Shown: positions 48,801 to 59,556, counted from the first letter of the stretch. The stretch is DNA of 64,000 nucleotides from Marasmius tenuissimus (GCA_029532415.1 JAQOTA010000034.1:62001-126000), one strand, 5' to 3'. Program-made: numbers and translations. Notes: generated by a model not told the origin, from the sequence alone.

Positions 48801-49690
48801 CGATGACAAGCTCGAGAAACTGTTCCTCTAGACTGGCTTCGAGTATTGTGGGATCTGTCAAGATCCTCTGCTCGATGTGGCTTCGCATGAGTGAACTTGT
48901 AGTGGCAAGCCCGTGGGCAATGGTGAGCATGAGAGCAGAGGGGTTGTTGCGCCTTGGGTCGGATCGAAAGAAAAAGAACGAGGAGGTAAGAAGGGACAGA
49001 TTCTCGAAAGACTTGGCAATGGACAAGGCAATTGCAGACTTTCCGACCCCGGCGGCACCTGATAACCAACATATCGGGGAAGCCTCTGGTCCCTTTGCTG
49101 ACGCCCAATCATGGATGCTCGCAAGTGCGGTTTCGCGAGTTCCCTTGAGGCACGCCCCTCGGGAGAACTGGTGCTCCGCCCTGTGAGACGCCCCTACGCC
49201 GGCGATTGCGTCCCAGAGGCTTTTGTGAGCTGGAATCCGGGGCACAGCTTTAGGGCACCTCTGTTCAAAACAAAAGACAGGTAACTCACGGTTGGAAACG
49301 GTTGTGTTGAAGTGTTTTACGAAATTCACTTCTCCCCCTGAAACTTGGCCTATCTGCCCATCCCCGTATTGGACGTTCTGTTGCCCCGAGTGGGTGTTAT
49401 TGTTCTGCATGCCCCACCCCGTGTGGGTGTTTTGTGTAGTGTTCATCCCTCGCCAGGTCGATAAAAGTATCTTAGTCGGGTGGTTGTTGGTGATGCGTCA
49501 ACTTCGCCGGGTACGGAAAGCCGGCAGGACTGAGGGAGATGAGGGGGTTCAATGAAGCTGATCAACGTCGGAGGGTAGTAGAGGTGGTAGAGGTGAAAGC
49601 TGTGGACGTGCGAAGAGAAACATGCTGACATTCACCAAACACTGACAGCTCACATGAACATCATGATCCAATCACGATCAGATCACAGCC
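45870..49690. repeat. segmental duplication, copy 2 (contains NLR-D)
   Basis: Counterpart of 36361-40200, same orientation, including both flanks. It also includes the plus-strand piece VCDAASCKEHDHT (45938-45978), matching VFDAPRCAEHDSY in copy 1. Confidence 0.75.
46761..49446 (-). CDS. NLR-like NACHT NTPase (NLR-D), intact
   Basis: Five exons in phase (49446-~49291, ~49230-47911, ~47846-47630, ~47572-46952, ~46869-46761). N-terminus Asn/Gln/Gly-rich (TQNTHTGWGMQNNNTHSGQ, then QIGQVSGGEVNF). Walker A GAAGVGKSAIALS, Walker B NIVIIDGLDECGDE, sensor PLRFLICSRPEAW, winged-helix-like LRGMYSVLNIGG and LYHTSFEEYLVDR, C-terminal module with SECHCDLSGEHESDD and LLKHCRLGTELFSLC, ending YIEEGKALEAQVLALPWPKW. 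The join WIE-TFPE is in phase and the frame closes with TGA at 46761-46763. Exon 3 carries a 27-bp tandem duplication (LRDMSSW / LRDILSW) absent from NLR-C. The first intron is itself in frame, so retention would add about 20 residues. Confidence 0.88.
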
Positions 49691-50310
49691 TATGGCTAAG
49701 TATGTCTGTCCACTCCATTCGCTACTCGAAGCGAGCTCTCGGAATTGAGCTGCCAGCGTAGCTTGGAGGATCGTCGGATCGTCGGCAATCTTCTGTCCAA
49801 TAGGAATAGGATGGTACATAGATGGGATACTGGGCGAAAGACCATATGTGTGATGGTGACTACGAGAGAGGAGATGTCGATGCGTTTTAAGTGATCTCGG
49901 GAGAAAGACGAGGCAGCTTTCGGCGGCAATAGTCATGGCGATGGCGGATGTCCCAACGCCCACAACCCTAGAAAGCCAGCAGGGAGTGGTCTGGTTCGCC
50001 CTCAGTCCAATCGTGGATGATTTCAAGAGCCAGTTCACAGGTCCCTTATACAGCCTGCTCGTTCTGACTGTTGTTCCGCATCATGGGAAGCACCAACACT
50101 GACAAATTCGTCCTAGAGGGCTGCGTGGAGCGGCACGAAAGTAAGTTCAAGGGCCTTCGAATAGATGACAACGATGTGCAACTCACGATCCTAGACAGTC
50201 AGAAGATTCCCAGCTGCGGCTTCCTGTATCGGGGCTGCGTCGCTGTCACTTTGCTGTTCATCCGGGCCGTTGTAGATGTTGTGTATGGCCGTCTCACGTT
50301 TTAAAACCGG
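49661..50310 (-). pseudogene. NLR relic (NLR-F) with damaged Walker A
   Basis: Fragments in shifting frames: VGASHDAEQQSE near 50080, LALEIIHDWTEGEPDHS near 50020, then WLSRVVGVGTSAIAMTIA at about 49980-49930, where the Walker A lysine is replaced by threonine, and QKIADDPTILQATLAAQFREL at about 49800-49740. Frameshifts separate the pieces and there is no Walker B or C-terminal part. It lies directly upstream of NLR-D on the same strand. Confidence 0.7.
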
Positions 50311-51992
50311 GGACTGCCATGCTGTTGATTGCTCGTGAGCCGGTCACTCGAGCAGATGACAGGAACAAAGTCGAACGGAGCCTCACAGTCGCTGGACGTA
50401 ACGAGCAGAAAGTGGAAGGAGGGTAGTCGTGGTAGTAGCAAAGGTGCTGAGGTGGGGTCGTTTGGAGCTGGTACGGATCGAGAAGGATGGCCACACCCAG
50501 GGCACGAATATACCACCAGCACCATCAGAACCGAAGGGAGAAGGGACCGCGCAGTTGCAACGGTAGGACTGATTTCTGGCTCAGCATTCGACGCCGTGTC
50601 ATGAGACGTTGACGAGCGTCTTCAGCAGGAAGCTTCAAGGGCATTCCACTCGTGATTGTGAACAGGAATTTCCGTGGTACGAAAGGGCTGGCACGAAATC
50701 TTCTGATTCTCGGATGGATCATGTCCGACTCTTTGTCTCCCCAATCCGCTGCAAACAATCGCTGGCTTCGATTACAAGGGTAGGTAGGTCCATTGGGGCG
50801 AGAAATGAACCGGGTGGTGGTTTGCTGGAACGAGTAGAGGTCGCCATCATCGTCGGGGTGGGTCAACCAGTGATGGAGGTGGTATCGGGGAGGACGCCTT
50901 GCGCTGTTGGGGCGTGAGCACATAGGCTGCCGGAAGCTTTCAGTAGCGTCCGGGGTTTTGGTGACGACACGTTGGGCCAACGGGTATTCGAATGTAAAGC
51001 TTGGAGGAAACAGAAAAGCGGGAACTAGTGATGGATGCTTCGAGTATCCGCTACGCGACCACCAAGCCATCTACCGCCTTAGCTGAAGAATTCTATGTGA
51101 AGATTCGAAGCGAAAGAGATTGGCATACGTACCCTGAAATATCACTCCCCCCAAAGGAAGCCTCAAAACCGCTGCCTCTCATTTTGGTCGCGGCTAGGTC
51201 GTTGTGGGTTGAATATGAGTTACGAGGGGGAACGTCTTGACGAGTTTGAGAAAAGGAAAAAGGTTTTTTCTCCGTTGACGATAGTGAAAAGTACATGCTG
51301 GACGGATCGTGCGTACGGCCATTGCGTGGTGCCGGTGACGGTTTGAGGACAAGATTGCCGATGACTCTGAGCGCTTGTTCAGCTCTCTTCTCCCTTACAT
51401 CAACATCCGCGAACGGCGACTTCGACGGGCCAGTCTGACCTACTCTCTCTCCAGTCTAAAGGACTTCTTCTACTCTGGCAGTACCCCGAGCTCATACTTT
51501 GACGTCTTCGCCCTGGCGGCTTGCGGGGCTTCTTCATCAATATCCCTCGCTAAACCATGTTGCTTGACCCGTCATATCGACCTCTACTCGACTCTTTCCT
51601 TCTCTCATCTCATGGCACAGCGAACGATACAAGAACCAGCTAGGTATTTTTGTTCATAGGTAAGTCTATTTTGCCCCGATATTCTCACGTCTGTTCCGGA
51701 TTCTGACCTCCTCAAAATCAGGAAATCTCCCAGTCTAATTGTGGAAAGTGACTGGGCCAACCGATTCCGAAGCCCAGCCTGCAGTGGAATCACAATGGGA
51801 TTCTCAAAACCGGATACAATCTCGTACATTGATTACATTAGGATTCTCATACCTGGATTCTCATAAACTTTTCCTCCCACTCTTGTGTCACTTCACAGTC
51901 AGCTTCTCCCCACCTAATCCCTGTCGCGTCAGAATCGCTTTCTTATCCTCCGTCAGGACACAAAGCCCAATTTTCCCGCGTAGTACGAGAGG
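50311..51992. repeat. NLR 5'-flank module and upstream region of the Zn2Cys6-like gene
   Basis: 50311-51430 repeats the module seen at 29870-30760 and 44100-45110 (HHWLTHPDDDGD frame; ggcatacgtaccctgaaatatcactcccccc). 51431-51992 is the 5' flank of the plus-strand gene, with no other gene seen. Confidence 0.45.
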
Positions 51993-53883
51993 ATGAAGTC
52001 GCCAGAGCAAAAATCGACGCGCAACAAAGCCAACAACGGAGAGAGAGGTGTAGAAAGCGAAGTGGTTGTTATCATTGGTACACAGAGATCGAACGAACGC
52101 GAAACAGAAGGAAAGCGACCAGCATCAACGACGCCTAGCACGGTGGAACAACACTCAGAAGTGTCTAGAGATACAGAGGCCGACAACGAGTCTGAGGTCG
52201 ATGAACAAAACAGCGAAGACGAGCTGGAGGATGAAGAAGAACAGGACCCCAACGATATCGTCCACAGACGTGCCGTCACGACCACACCGGCTCTCAAACA
52301 GCAGTTTTCTCGTTTATATGCCCAGCAGTATCCGGAACGCATCGTAACCGAGTGGAAGGAGAGACATATGGATATGGTGAGGTCAATATTCGTCGTCATA
52401 TCCCCATATTCTCACATCTTTCGACCCATAGAAATGCGAACGCTGCACGACTTCGGGTTTACCCTGCACTAACCACCTTGGGGATCGCAAGCTCGTATGT
52501 CAAGAGTGCAACAGAACCAGCGTGAAGAAGTGCAGCAGGGTGTACGAGTTTCGTAAAGAGTTCATCATCGGAAGGATGGGTATCACCGAAGACCTTTGGG
52601 AGGTGTTAATCAAGGTGTATTTGGAAGAAAAGGGTCAGAAAACGATGCAGAAGCGACAGGAAAAGGCGCGTCGTATGAAGGAAGCTGAAGATCGTTGTAG
52701 GACCGAGGAAGAAGATGAGTTGAATTTGGGCCATGAAGACGCGCCGCGATGGGTCACAATGAGTACGAAAAGGGATCGGGGGACACGCGGCAAGCGGAAA
52801 CGCGTAGTTGTTGAAGATGAAGGGGCGATTTCGAGCTCGTGTTCGGATTCACCACCCACGAAGAAGGGAAAGGTATGGCACCTATGGTCTACCACCCGCC
52901 ATCTCCACTCATGAACGTGCTTACACTCTTACCTCTAGAACAAGCCTGAAGTCGTCATTGATAAACGTACCTTGGACAAGATCAAGAGAGGAGAACGCAA
53001 AAACACGAAGGCTACCAGCAAGGAAAATGTGAGTTACGTTCAGGTTGGTTTCACATCCATCTGACACGTTCCTGAAGGCCAAGAGTTCGGAATCTTCGAC
53101 CAAGACGAACACCAACCGTATCAAAACAATCACAAGCGATGTTCCCAATACCATCGAGCCTGCCAATATCGGCGATGCTGTTCGCGGATCCAAGGTGAGC
53201 TTTCACCCCCTCTCGTTCCCGAGTCTTCGACACATTCGACTAACCCATATCGTTCTATCCACAGCGACCTCGACAATCAACCGTGCAAGCGAAAAATGCA
53301 GAGGCTGAGCAGAGAAAGAGAAGGAGGATTATTGAGAAGGATATCACCAGCGACTCGGACACCCATTCCCATGATGGTTTCATAGGTCCGTGTTGGGGTC
53401 CTCGCCTTCGTTACAAGAAGTTGACCCTCCTTATATTTAGGTCTACCGATTGCGACAGCTGTCATCAACACTGAGCCAGCATCAGCAGGTGCTACAACCG
53501 GTGCTAAAGCCACCTCCTCCGGGAATGCAGCGACTACGAGCATCGTGTATTCACTACCACTGCTCCCAGCATCCGTGTCCAAGTCAACAAAAACGAACGT
53601 ACCCCCGACGTCGGCTCAAAAGGTGGTTCCCGCTTATCCCAGTCCCGACCAGAACACCGCCAATATTTTCGATTCCGGGGTACAACTTCCTCCGAGTTTA
53701 CCGCCCCCACGTTCCATCCCACCCGAGCTCTCGCTCTCGGTGCTCAAACGTGCGCTCGAGGATATTTCTAGCGATCTCAGGTATAACAGGATTGACGTAC
53801 CAAGTGCGATGGCCAGGTTTGACGATGTTGCTGATAGGATTGGGAAGCGGGCTGATCTTTGTGTGGTGTCGGGTACGAAGTGA
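51993..53883 (+). CDS. protein with Zn(II)2Cys6-type cysteine cluster
   Basis: Six exons (51993-52376, 52432-52872, 52939-53028, 53078-53194, 53265-53385, 53441-53883) join in phase to 531 residues. The N-terminal ~125 residues are acidic (repeated D/E around residue 60-90). Exon 2 opens with a cysteine series (KCERCTTSGLPC, then VCQECNRTSVKKC) that fits CX2CX6CX10CX2CX6C, the fungal Zn2Cys6 binuclear cluster spacing, with basic residues between. A Lys/Arg-rich coiled-coil-like stretch follows, then further basic segments and a Ser/Pro-rich C-terminus ending ELSLSVLKRALEDISSD...ADRIGKR. Probably nuclear and nucleic-acid binding by analogy. The cluster sits mid-protein, not N-terminally as in typical regulators. 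It stands divergently to NLR-D/F. Several broken copies lie elsewhere in the window. Confidence 0.72.
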
Positions 53884-54470
53884 CGGGTTTGCTGGTCGTG
53901 AAGATCTGGCTGTTTTTATTTTGTTTTTTGATTCGATGGGCTTTGTAGAATCAAAGTTTTGAGATAGCTTGAAAGCCGAAGGCCGACGGAAATCCTCCGT
54001 GTAAAGTGCTCGCGTATACTTAGTTACGTCCCAATTTTTTGTATATCTTTCTTGTATTCGATACCATAGGTTTTCGGAACGTGATAAAATCGTTGGCTTA
54101 TTGCTAACGAGTCCCTTGAGAAGTATGGGCGTGTGGGAAGTTTTTTGCCCTATTTGGAAATCCTTGTGATCTTGCAGCGATTGTGCACCCACTTGGCACC
54201 ACAACGCCACGCTGAGTCAATGACAAACTTATGGTTGGCATACCATACCTCGTCTTTTCGTGCCAACTCGAGGGCGAGGATTTCTCTTATCAGCTTTGGG
54301 TTGAAACAATCACGAGGGGCTACCTCACTATCTTGAAAAGAACGAGACTGGTACAGGAGTGGCCAGCCGACTCGGTAATATACATACACAATCAGGGAAA
54401 GAAAGAAAGGCAGATACCAGAACCCTGAGAGTGAGCTGACACGTCACTTTAAACCCCAACAATCCAGGCT
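53884..54470. other. intergenic between convergent genes
   Basis: No gene recognised; lies between the 3' ends of the Zn2Cys6-like gene and the tyrosinase. Confidence 0.5.
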
Positions 54471-57400
54471 TCAAGCTTCAACATCGCTGCTCCTCGCACC
54501 CGCTGGTTTTCCCTCGGTGATTCCATGGCGATGTATCCTCTCCTCAGGAACCGGAAACATCGAGCCAGGTGGGAGCCCAAGACGGGTAGCAATAGCCGTG
54601 ACCCCGAGGGATGGGAGTTCGGATAGCTCGATGGCTTCACCCGAAGACTACGCAAGAATAGAAACACATTAGTTCACACCGAGTAGGAGTGAAGAGAATA
54701 TGTGCTAACCTTGACAGCCCGCCAATGAAGCTCACGGGTAGGATACGGTTCAACAACTTCCGGTTCCAAAGTACCAAGTCCCGAGCGCTCGGCAAGGGCT
54801 TCGTTGAGGTGAACAAACCCTTCGATAATAGTATCCTGTTGCGTGAGGCAGTTACTACAACTACCTGGCACGCTAGATTCAAGAAATGCGTCAGTCCGTA
54901 GAACGCTGGTTCACATACCAATTGTACCTGTTAACAAACGCGTGACGCACTCCAACGAGACTATCGGAGGTCAACCACTCTTCGGGGTCCTCCGGAACAC
55001 TTTTCAAGAAGACGGGGATACGGAAGCTACCCCCGACCGCATATTTCTTGACACGAATGCGGACGCTCCAGTCCCAGACCACAGGCGATGCAGACAAAAA
55101 TTTTGAATAAAAAAGGTTCTTTACCGTGGTTGCTATTTGAATGAATCTCCTATTTGAATGACAATTGAACAACTAATCTTTGATTTTCGGTTGAACGATG
55201 CGAAGGCTTTCCCTTACTGGCGGTTACATTTGAACGATAATTTAAATAGAACCGAATGGCTCGGGCAAAAGTGTTAAACATGAATTCAAATAGTCATTCA
55301 AAGCTTGTTTGAATCGCTTCTGAACAGAGAATCTGAAACTACGGGCTGGTAACTCGGACTTCGACAACTCAAGTGCTTACCGACTCCCGAGTGTTCAGTC
55401 TAACCCGCTCCAGGTACTACCCCTGCTTTTACCTTCAATTCCCGAGGTCTATAAACAGAGTTTGAAGCAAAGAAACAGCTAGGAGAAGCTTAACAAATGC
55501 TCGCCGATGACTGATGTCTTGAAATCAGATGAACCACGGGGTGTGAAGCGAGTACGAGTCGTTGAACGAGTCAACAGAGCATGTAGAATTAGTCATAGGT
55601 TCAAGACGGGCCTTGGGAGTGGGTGGCAAGCTGAGTGGACTGACTGTGATCATGGTTGTGGTTCAGGTTCAAGGGATGATAGGAGGTTGATCCGACCCAA
55701 GACTTACTTTGATCACGCCATCTTTGTCTTCTTAAGGGTCCAAGTGCTTTAGCCCCTTTTCTCTGCAACTTTCCTCTTGACACCCATGAAGCTTCGGGGC
55801 TCCAGTCTGCAATGAGGGCGACGACGAATCTATCCAACAGAACACCGAATGTTGTGGCTCATGTGGTCGAGGCAAGTCAGCAATACGTTCAAGTATCATG
55901 CGACGTTACGGGCTGCTTAACAGGCCCGGCATTGCGAGGTGAAGTCCGAATCTATTCTTCCTGATATCCATGCTCACTATGATGTTACTGTGCATCAAAC
56001 GGCTTCGCTACTGGACTCTCTTGAATAGCAAACACCTATGCAACTGGTTGCGAACGGTACTTTTTGGACTCTTTGATTTTTCTCCTTCAACGGCACTTTT
56101 AAACAGTTGGTCAAATTGTTTCGACTACGCGTTTTGAATGTCATTCAAATGCGTGTTTGAATTCCTTTCGAATGTTTGTTTCAACCCTTCTTGAGTTCTT
56201 CTACAAATCCTTCAAACAGATATTTGAATTTCTGAGTACCAGAGCGCTCGAGTACCTGGTAGTTCATTACACCTCCGTCCATTTCCGTAACATGGTGATT
56301 GTTGTATATATGGGTGCAGCGGGGCATGTAGGAGAATGGGCGGACCCCGCCACCAATGAGCATCATCCTGCAGCGAGAGGTAGGTGGCGGGTGTATTCGA
56401 TTAGCAATTTAATTGCGAGACTATTCAAACGGCGACCATGGTCTGGGAACTTGATTATTTAAATTACTGGCGCGCATTCCTAGCAGACCACTGGCTTCGG
56501 TTCACTCCCACCATTCTGGTTGACATCCATCGCGCGATCATTGTCGGTTTTCTCCGGCTCGGTCGGCGCAGAGACTGGAATCCGAACGATAGGCGGAAAT
56601 TGGTTGAGGATTGGTCCACCGTAGAGTTCGTTGACCCTTCGACCAATAGCCGCCTGCACCACGGCGGGATCTCCTGAAGGAAGATTGTTGTAGTCTGGGT
56701 ATGTGTATCCAAGGGTAGCGGTGGTCGTGACGCTCGACGATGTCCAGTAAGTTGGATTGGCGTTCCAGAATGGCGTAAGCTCTGTTCGAAGAGTGAACAT
56801 CAATGCTAGGAATTGTCGATACGTTCTGAAGGAGAACTGACCTGTGTGCTTGTTTATAGGTACGCCAATGGGCCTTGTCCAAGTTCCTTCCTCAGATTTA
56901 CTAGGACTGACCCAGGTGCCGGGGTACAAGATAGACCACAGGGACAGCAGCCTGTCCACTTGTGCATGGTGCATCCAGAAGATCGGATCAAAGGCTTCGT
57001 ACCATCCGGAAATCACGTTAGCGAACCACCTAGACAGGTAGAAATAAATCCGCTCTCACCAGCCACAGTAGTATCGCCCATATTTCCTTCCCCACCAATA
57101 TCGTCGTGAACGCTATCATGGATGATTTCCAAACTGTTATTTGTGGCTTCGCCTGCAGTGTGGTTACTAAATTCTTCCCAGGAACGAATCTGGGTGAGCA
57201 TATGGTATATATCCTGCCACCGAAACTAGAGTTTTTTGGAAAAGATAAAAGGCCTGCTTACTTTATCAGCAGATCGACCCTCTCCGTAGCGTTCGGGCTC
57301 GCAACAGGTCTCAGGTATCTGAAAGTGGTATTCCAGGGATATTTTGCTGGGAAGGACGGTTCCTTTGGGTGGAATGTATACCTTCGTAGAGGGTTCTTAA

Positions 57401-58051
57401 CGGGTAGCTTTCTTCCATCTGAATGCACGATGTGAGCTTCCTCCATTGAAATGACCTCTGGAGGAGGCAGGGAGTGGAGAGCCCAGTCCCAATAGGGCTG
57501 TCGGAGGTCCTGAGCCACCTCCTTATAGTGTGTTGCGTCGACCGTGTATGTTGCAGCAATTTTCACAGCTTCGTTCTGTATAGCTTGCTATGATGATGGT
57601 ATTGAATCAACAGAAACGGACACGTCGTACCGTTCAACGGCTTACCTCCATGAGCATCACGTAGGGTCAATGAAAAGTCAGGAAAAGGACGTCTCCATGC
57701 GTGCAGTAGCCGTACCATTGTTCGGATTTCTTTTTATCGGGTTCTCCGTTATATTAACATCCTTGGTACTGAAGGGGAAGTCGTCCCATTCAACATTGGG
57801 CAACCCATGAATGCCACCGATTTGAAAGAACGAGTCGACTATGTTCTGGTCCTTTTCCTGTAGCTTCTCTGGTGATCAAGTATGTTATCGAGAGCCACGC
57901 AAAACAGGGACGGTAATAACTCACGTAGAGCTTGGATGTAAAGGGAGAAATGAGCTTCGTTCTTGACGAAGTCGTGGATTTCAAGTCGGTTGGGGGCATC
58001 AGCACCAACGGTACTGCCACCCTTAGCTCCAGTGACGACGTAGCGAGACAT
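54471..58051 (-). pseudogene. tyrosinase (polyphenol oxidase) gene, disrupted
   Basis: Type-3 copper enzyme that oxidises mono- and diphenols to quinones for melanin (family). ATG at 58051 (MSRYVVTGAKGG), then SFFQIGGIHGLPNVEWD with the first CuA histidine. The next exon has GYCTHGDVLF (thioether Cys, second His), but the box that should read FPTWHRPY shows L for P, F for W and a TGA stop (57667-57669) for R. CuB is intact (FDPIFWMHHAQVDRLLSLW). The C-terminal domain (WDWSVRIRVKKYAVGGSF, EDPEEWLTSDSLVG, ELHWRAVK, GSMFPVPEERIHRHGITEG) lies at 55074-54471, separated from the N-terminal half by the insertion at 55083-56483. Two exon joins, before GYCTHG and after VDLLIK, could not be closed in phase. 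A TATA-like element lies about 70 bp upstream. Confidence 0.88.
55083..56483. mobile_element. 1.4-kb insertion with 8-bp target duplication (hAT-like), in tyrosinase
   Basis: The octamer CAGACCAC occurs on both sides (55075-55082 and 56484-56491), in the same codon phase of the interrupted gene: minus-strand CCA-GTG-GTC-TGC on one side and GTG-GTC-TGG-GAC on the other. Removing the insert plus one octamer makes the tyrosinase frame continuous (PVV-WDW). The ends read AGGCGATGCAGAC and, reverse complemented, CTAGGAATGCGCG, an imperfect inverted pair offset by two bases. Both subterminal regions are rich in TTTGAAT/ATTCAAA motifs (for example 55284-55312 and 56138-56175). No transposase ORF, so non-autonomous. 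An 8-bp duplication is characteristic of hAT elements. Confidence 0.78.
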
Positions 58052-58116
58052 TCTTGGTACTTGGTGATTCAACGTTGTAGTTCGAGATGAGGCTGAGAAT
58101 GATGGATTAGGGCAGT

Positions 58117-58126
58117 GAAAAAGAGG
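58117..58126 (-). promoter_or_regulatory. TATA-like element of the tyrosinase gene
   Basis: Minus strand reads gtatataaacc, about 70 bp upstream of the ATG at 58051. Confidence 0.5.
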
Positions 58127-58127
58127 G

Positions 58128-59349
58128 TTTATATACTGCAAAAAGACTGACGGAATGATCCGACGCAGGATGTAGTCTTGTAGCTTGGCCATCGGTTTGA
58201 ATTCACAGGTTCGACGTCTGAGGGCGTCCAGGACTGTCAAAGCTCGATGGCTTCGTGTCTGGGGTACCTGCTGAGAATGAAGGAGAGTTCCTCAACAGAA
58301 ACCTGCCTGTCAGAGTGCATTGGAGAAGTCCTGTCCCGATTGCTCTAGTCACAAGAACCGTGTCAGTGGCGCATAAACGACTTGACAGTACCTTAAGTAT
58401 TCGGGCCCCCATACACTCCCATACATCAGGACGGTCTGCTGGAGGAGTCCTATGCCGATGTGCCTGGTACCGCCGTTGCCAGGAAGTGAGATCTCGAGTT
58501 CGGGGGGACGTGAGTGAACGCATAGCTGGTCAATAAGATTTTGAAAGGGCCATCGCATGAATCAAAACACAACGATTAAAGATACAACGTCGGCCAATTA
58601 CAGTCTTCATAACCAACGGCGGCCAAGTGCTGAGCGCTAACCATCAGGATGGACTGTGAACTCGATGGGCAACGACGTCGGCATCCCACACGGTGCATTT
58701 CTAGCTCCGTGACCTGGACCTGAAGGCTGAGTCCTGCCCTGACCTATCCTCCAATATGATTTCCTTTGTACAATTGCATAGTTTATTGTTGCCTTCATGA
58801 AGACACCAAACCTTGACGGTCGAAGGCCCGCCCCGGGCAAAAAGGTCCTGTCAGCTTGGGATGGCTGAGAGAGACAACCAGTTCTTTGGATTCACTTGGT
58901 GTAGATAAGTGAGCTGAGTTGCTTTCTTAGGACAAGAATGCGACAAGACCGCCTACGTCGGACTGAACCCGCTTATTCTGACTCCTTGACGGGCCCGGGC
59001 GAGACCCTGCAAGACCACCACTGGCAACAGCTTCTTGGGGATCAGGGAGATCCACAGAATATGCAAGTGCAAACACAATTGATCCAAAAAGGTTGAAGTC
59101 AGGCTGGTTTCGTATGAATTTCGTGCTTTCGAGAGGACTAGATGACAGGAACGTCAAGGTGGTGCCAGAGGACGGGAGGGTACAGGCATAAGGCACAAGC
59201 GCCCACAGCGTGAAGAGTCTCACGGAACTCGTCCATAAGTAACCACGACAGTCAAAGCACAAGAATCATCCTCAGCCTCGATCCTTATCATGGATTCTCA
59301 TCTTGTCGCGTTTCTTGCACGTTCGAGACCCAGCACGACTCAACTTACC
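58128..59349. other. intergenic, weak ORFs only
   Basis: A minus-strand frame at 58558-58203 (SRPPELEISLPGNGGTRHIG and a Ser-rich continuation) could be part of an unrecognised gene. Nothing else is supported. Confidence 0.35.
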
Positions 59350-59556
59350 TTGTAGTCCGAGAGGATGAAGTCGACTATGCGAAACCAAGAACCAAGCAGA
59401 GAAAGTCCTACGAGAGGAGTTTTTGAGACTGAAGGCGGCCACGGCAACGACGAAATAACAACGAGAACAGAAGGGATTGTGACAACATCCTTTCACTGCC
59501 TGACCCACGACTACACCATCTCTCAAACGTCATCTTTCTCAACAGTCACTACATAG
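59350..59556 (+). pseudogene. 5'-end relic of the Zn2Cys6-like gene
   Basis: The leader and start codon context (tagtccgagaggatgaagtcga) matches that of the intact gene (tagtacgagaggatgaagtcgc at 51979-52000). The first ~35 codons keep the same pattern (MKST..., RGVFETEGGHGND...TRTEG against RGVESEVVVIIG...ERETEG). The similarity ends within exon 1, so this is a 5'-truncated-away fragment without the cysteine cluster. Confidence 0.55.

Noticed and set aside
48686..49186. 166-codon plus-strand ORF
   Set aside because: Antisense shadow of the NACHT domain of NLR-D; the same shadow appears opposite NLR-C.
55507..55837. Overlapping ORFs on both strands inside the tyrosinase insertion
   Set aside because: Short, without transposase motifs and lying opposite each other; the element is taken as non-autonomous.
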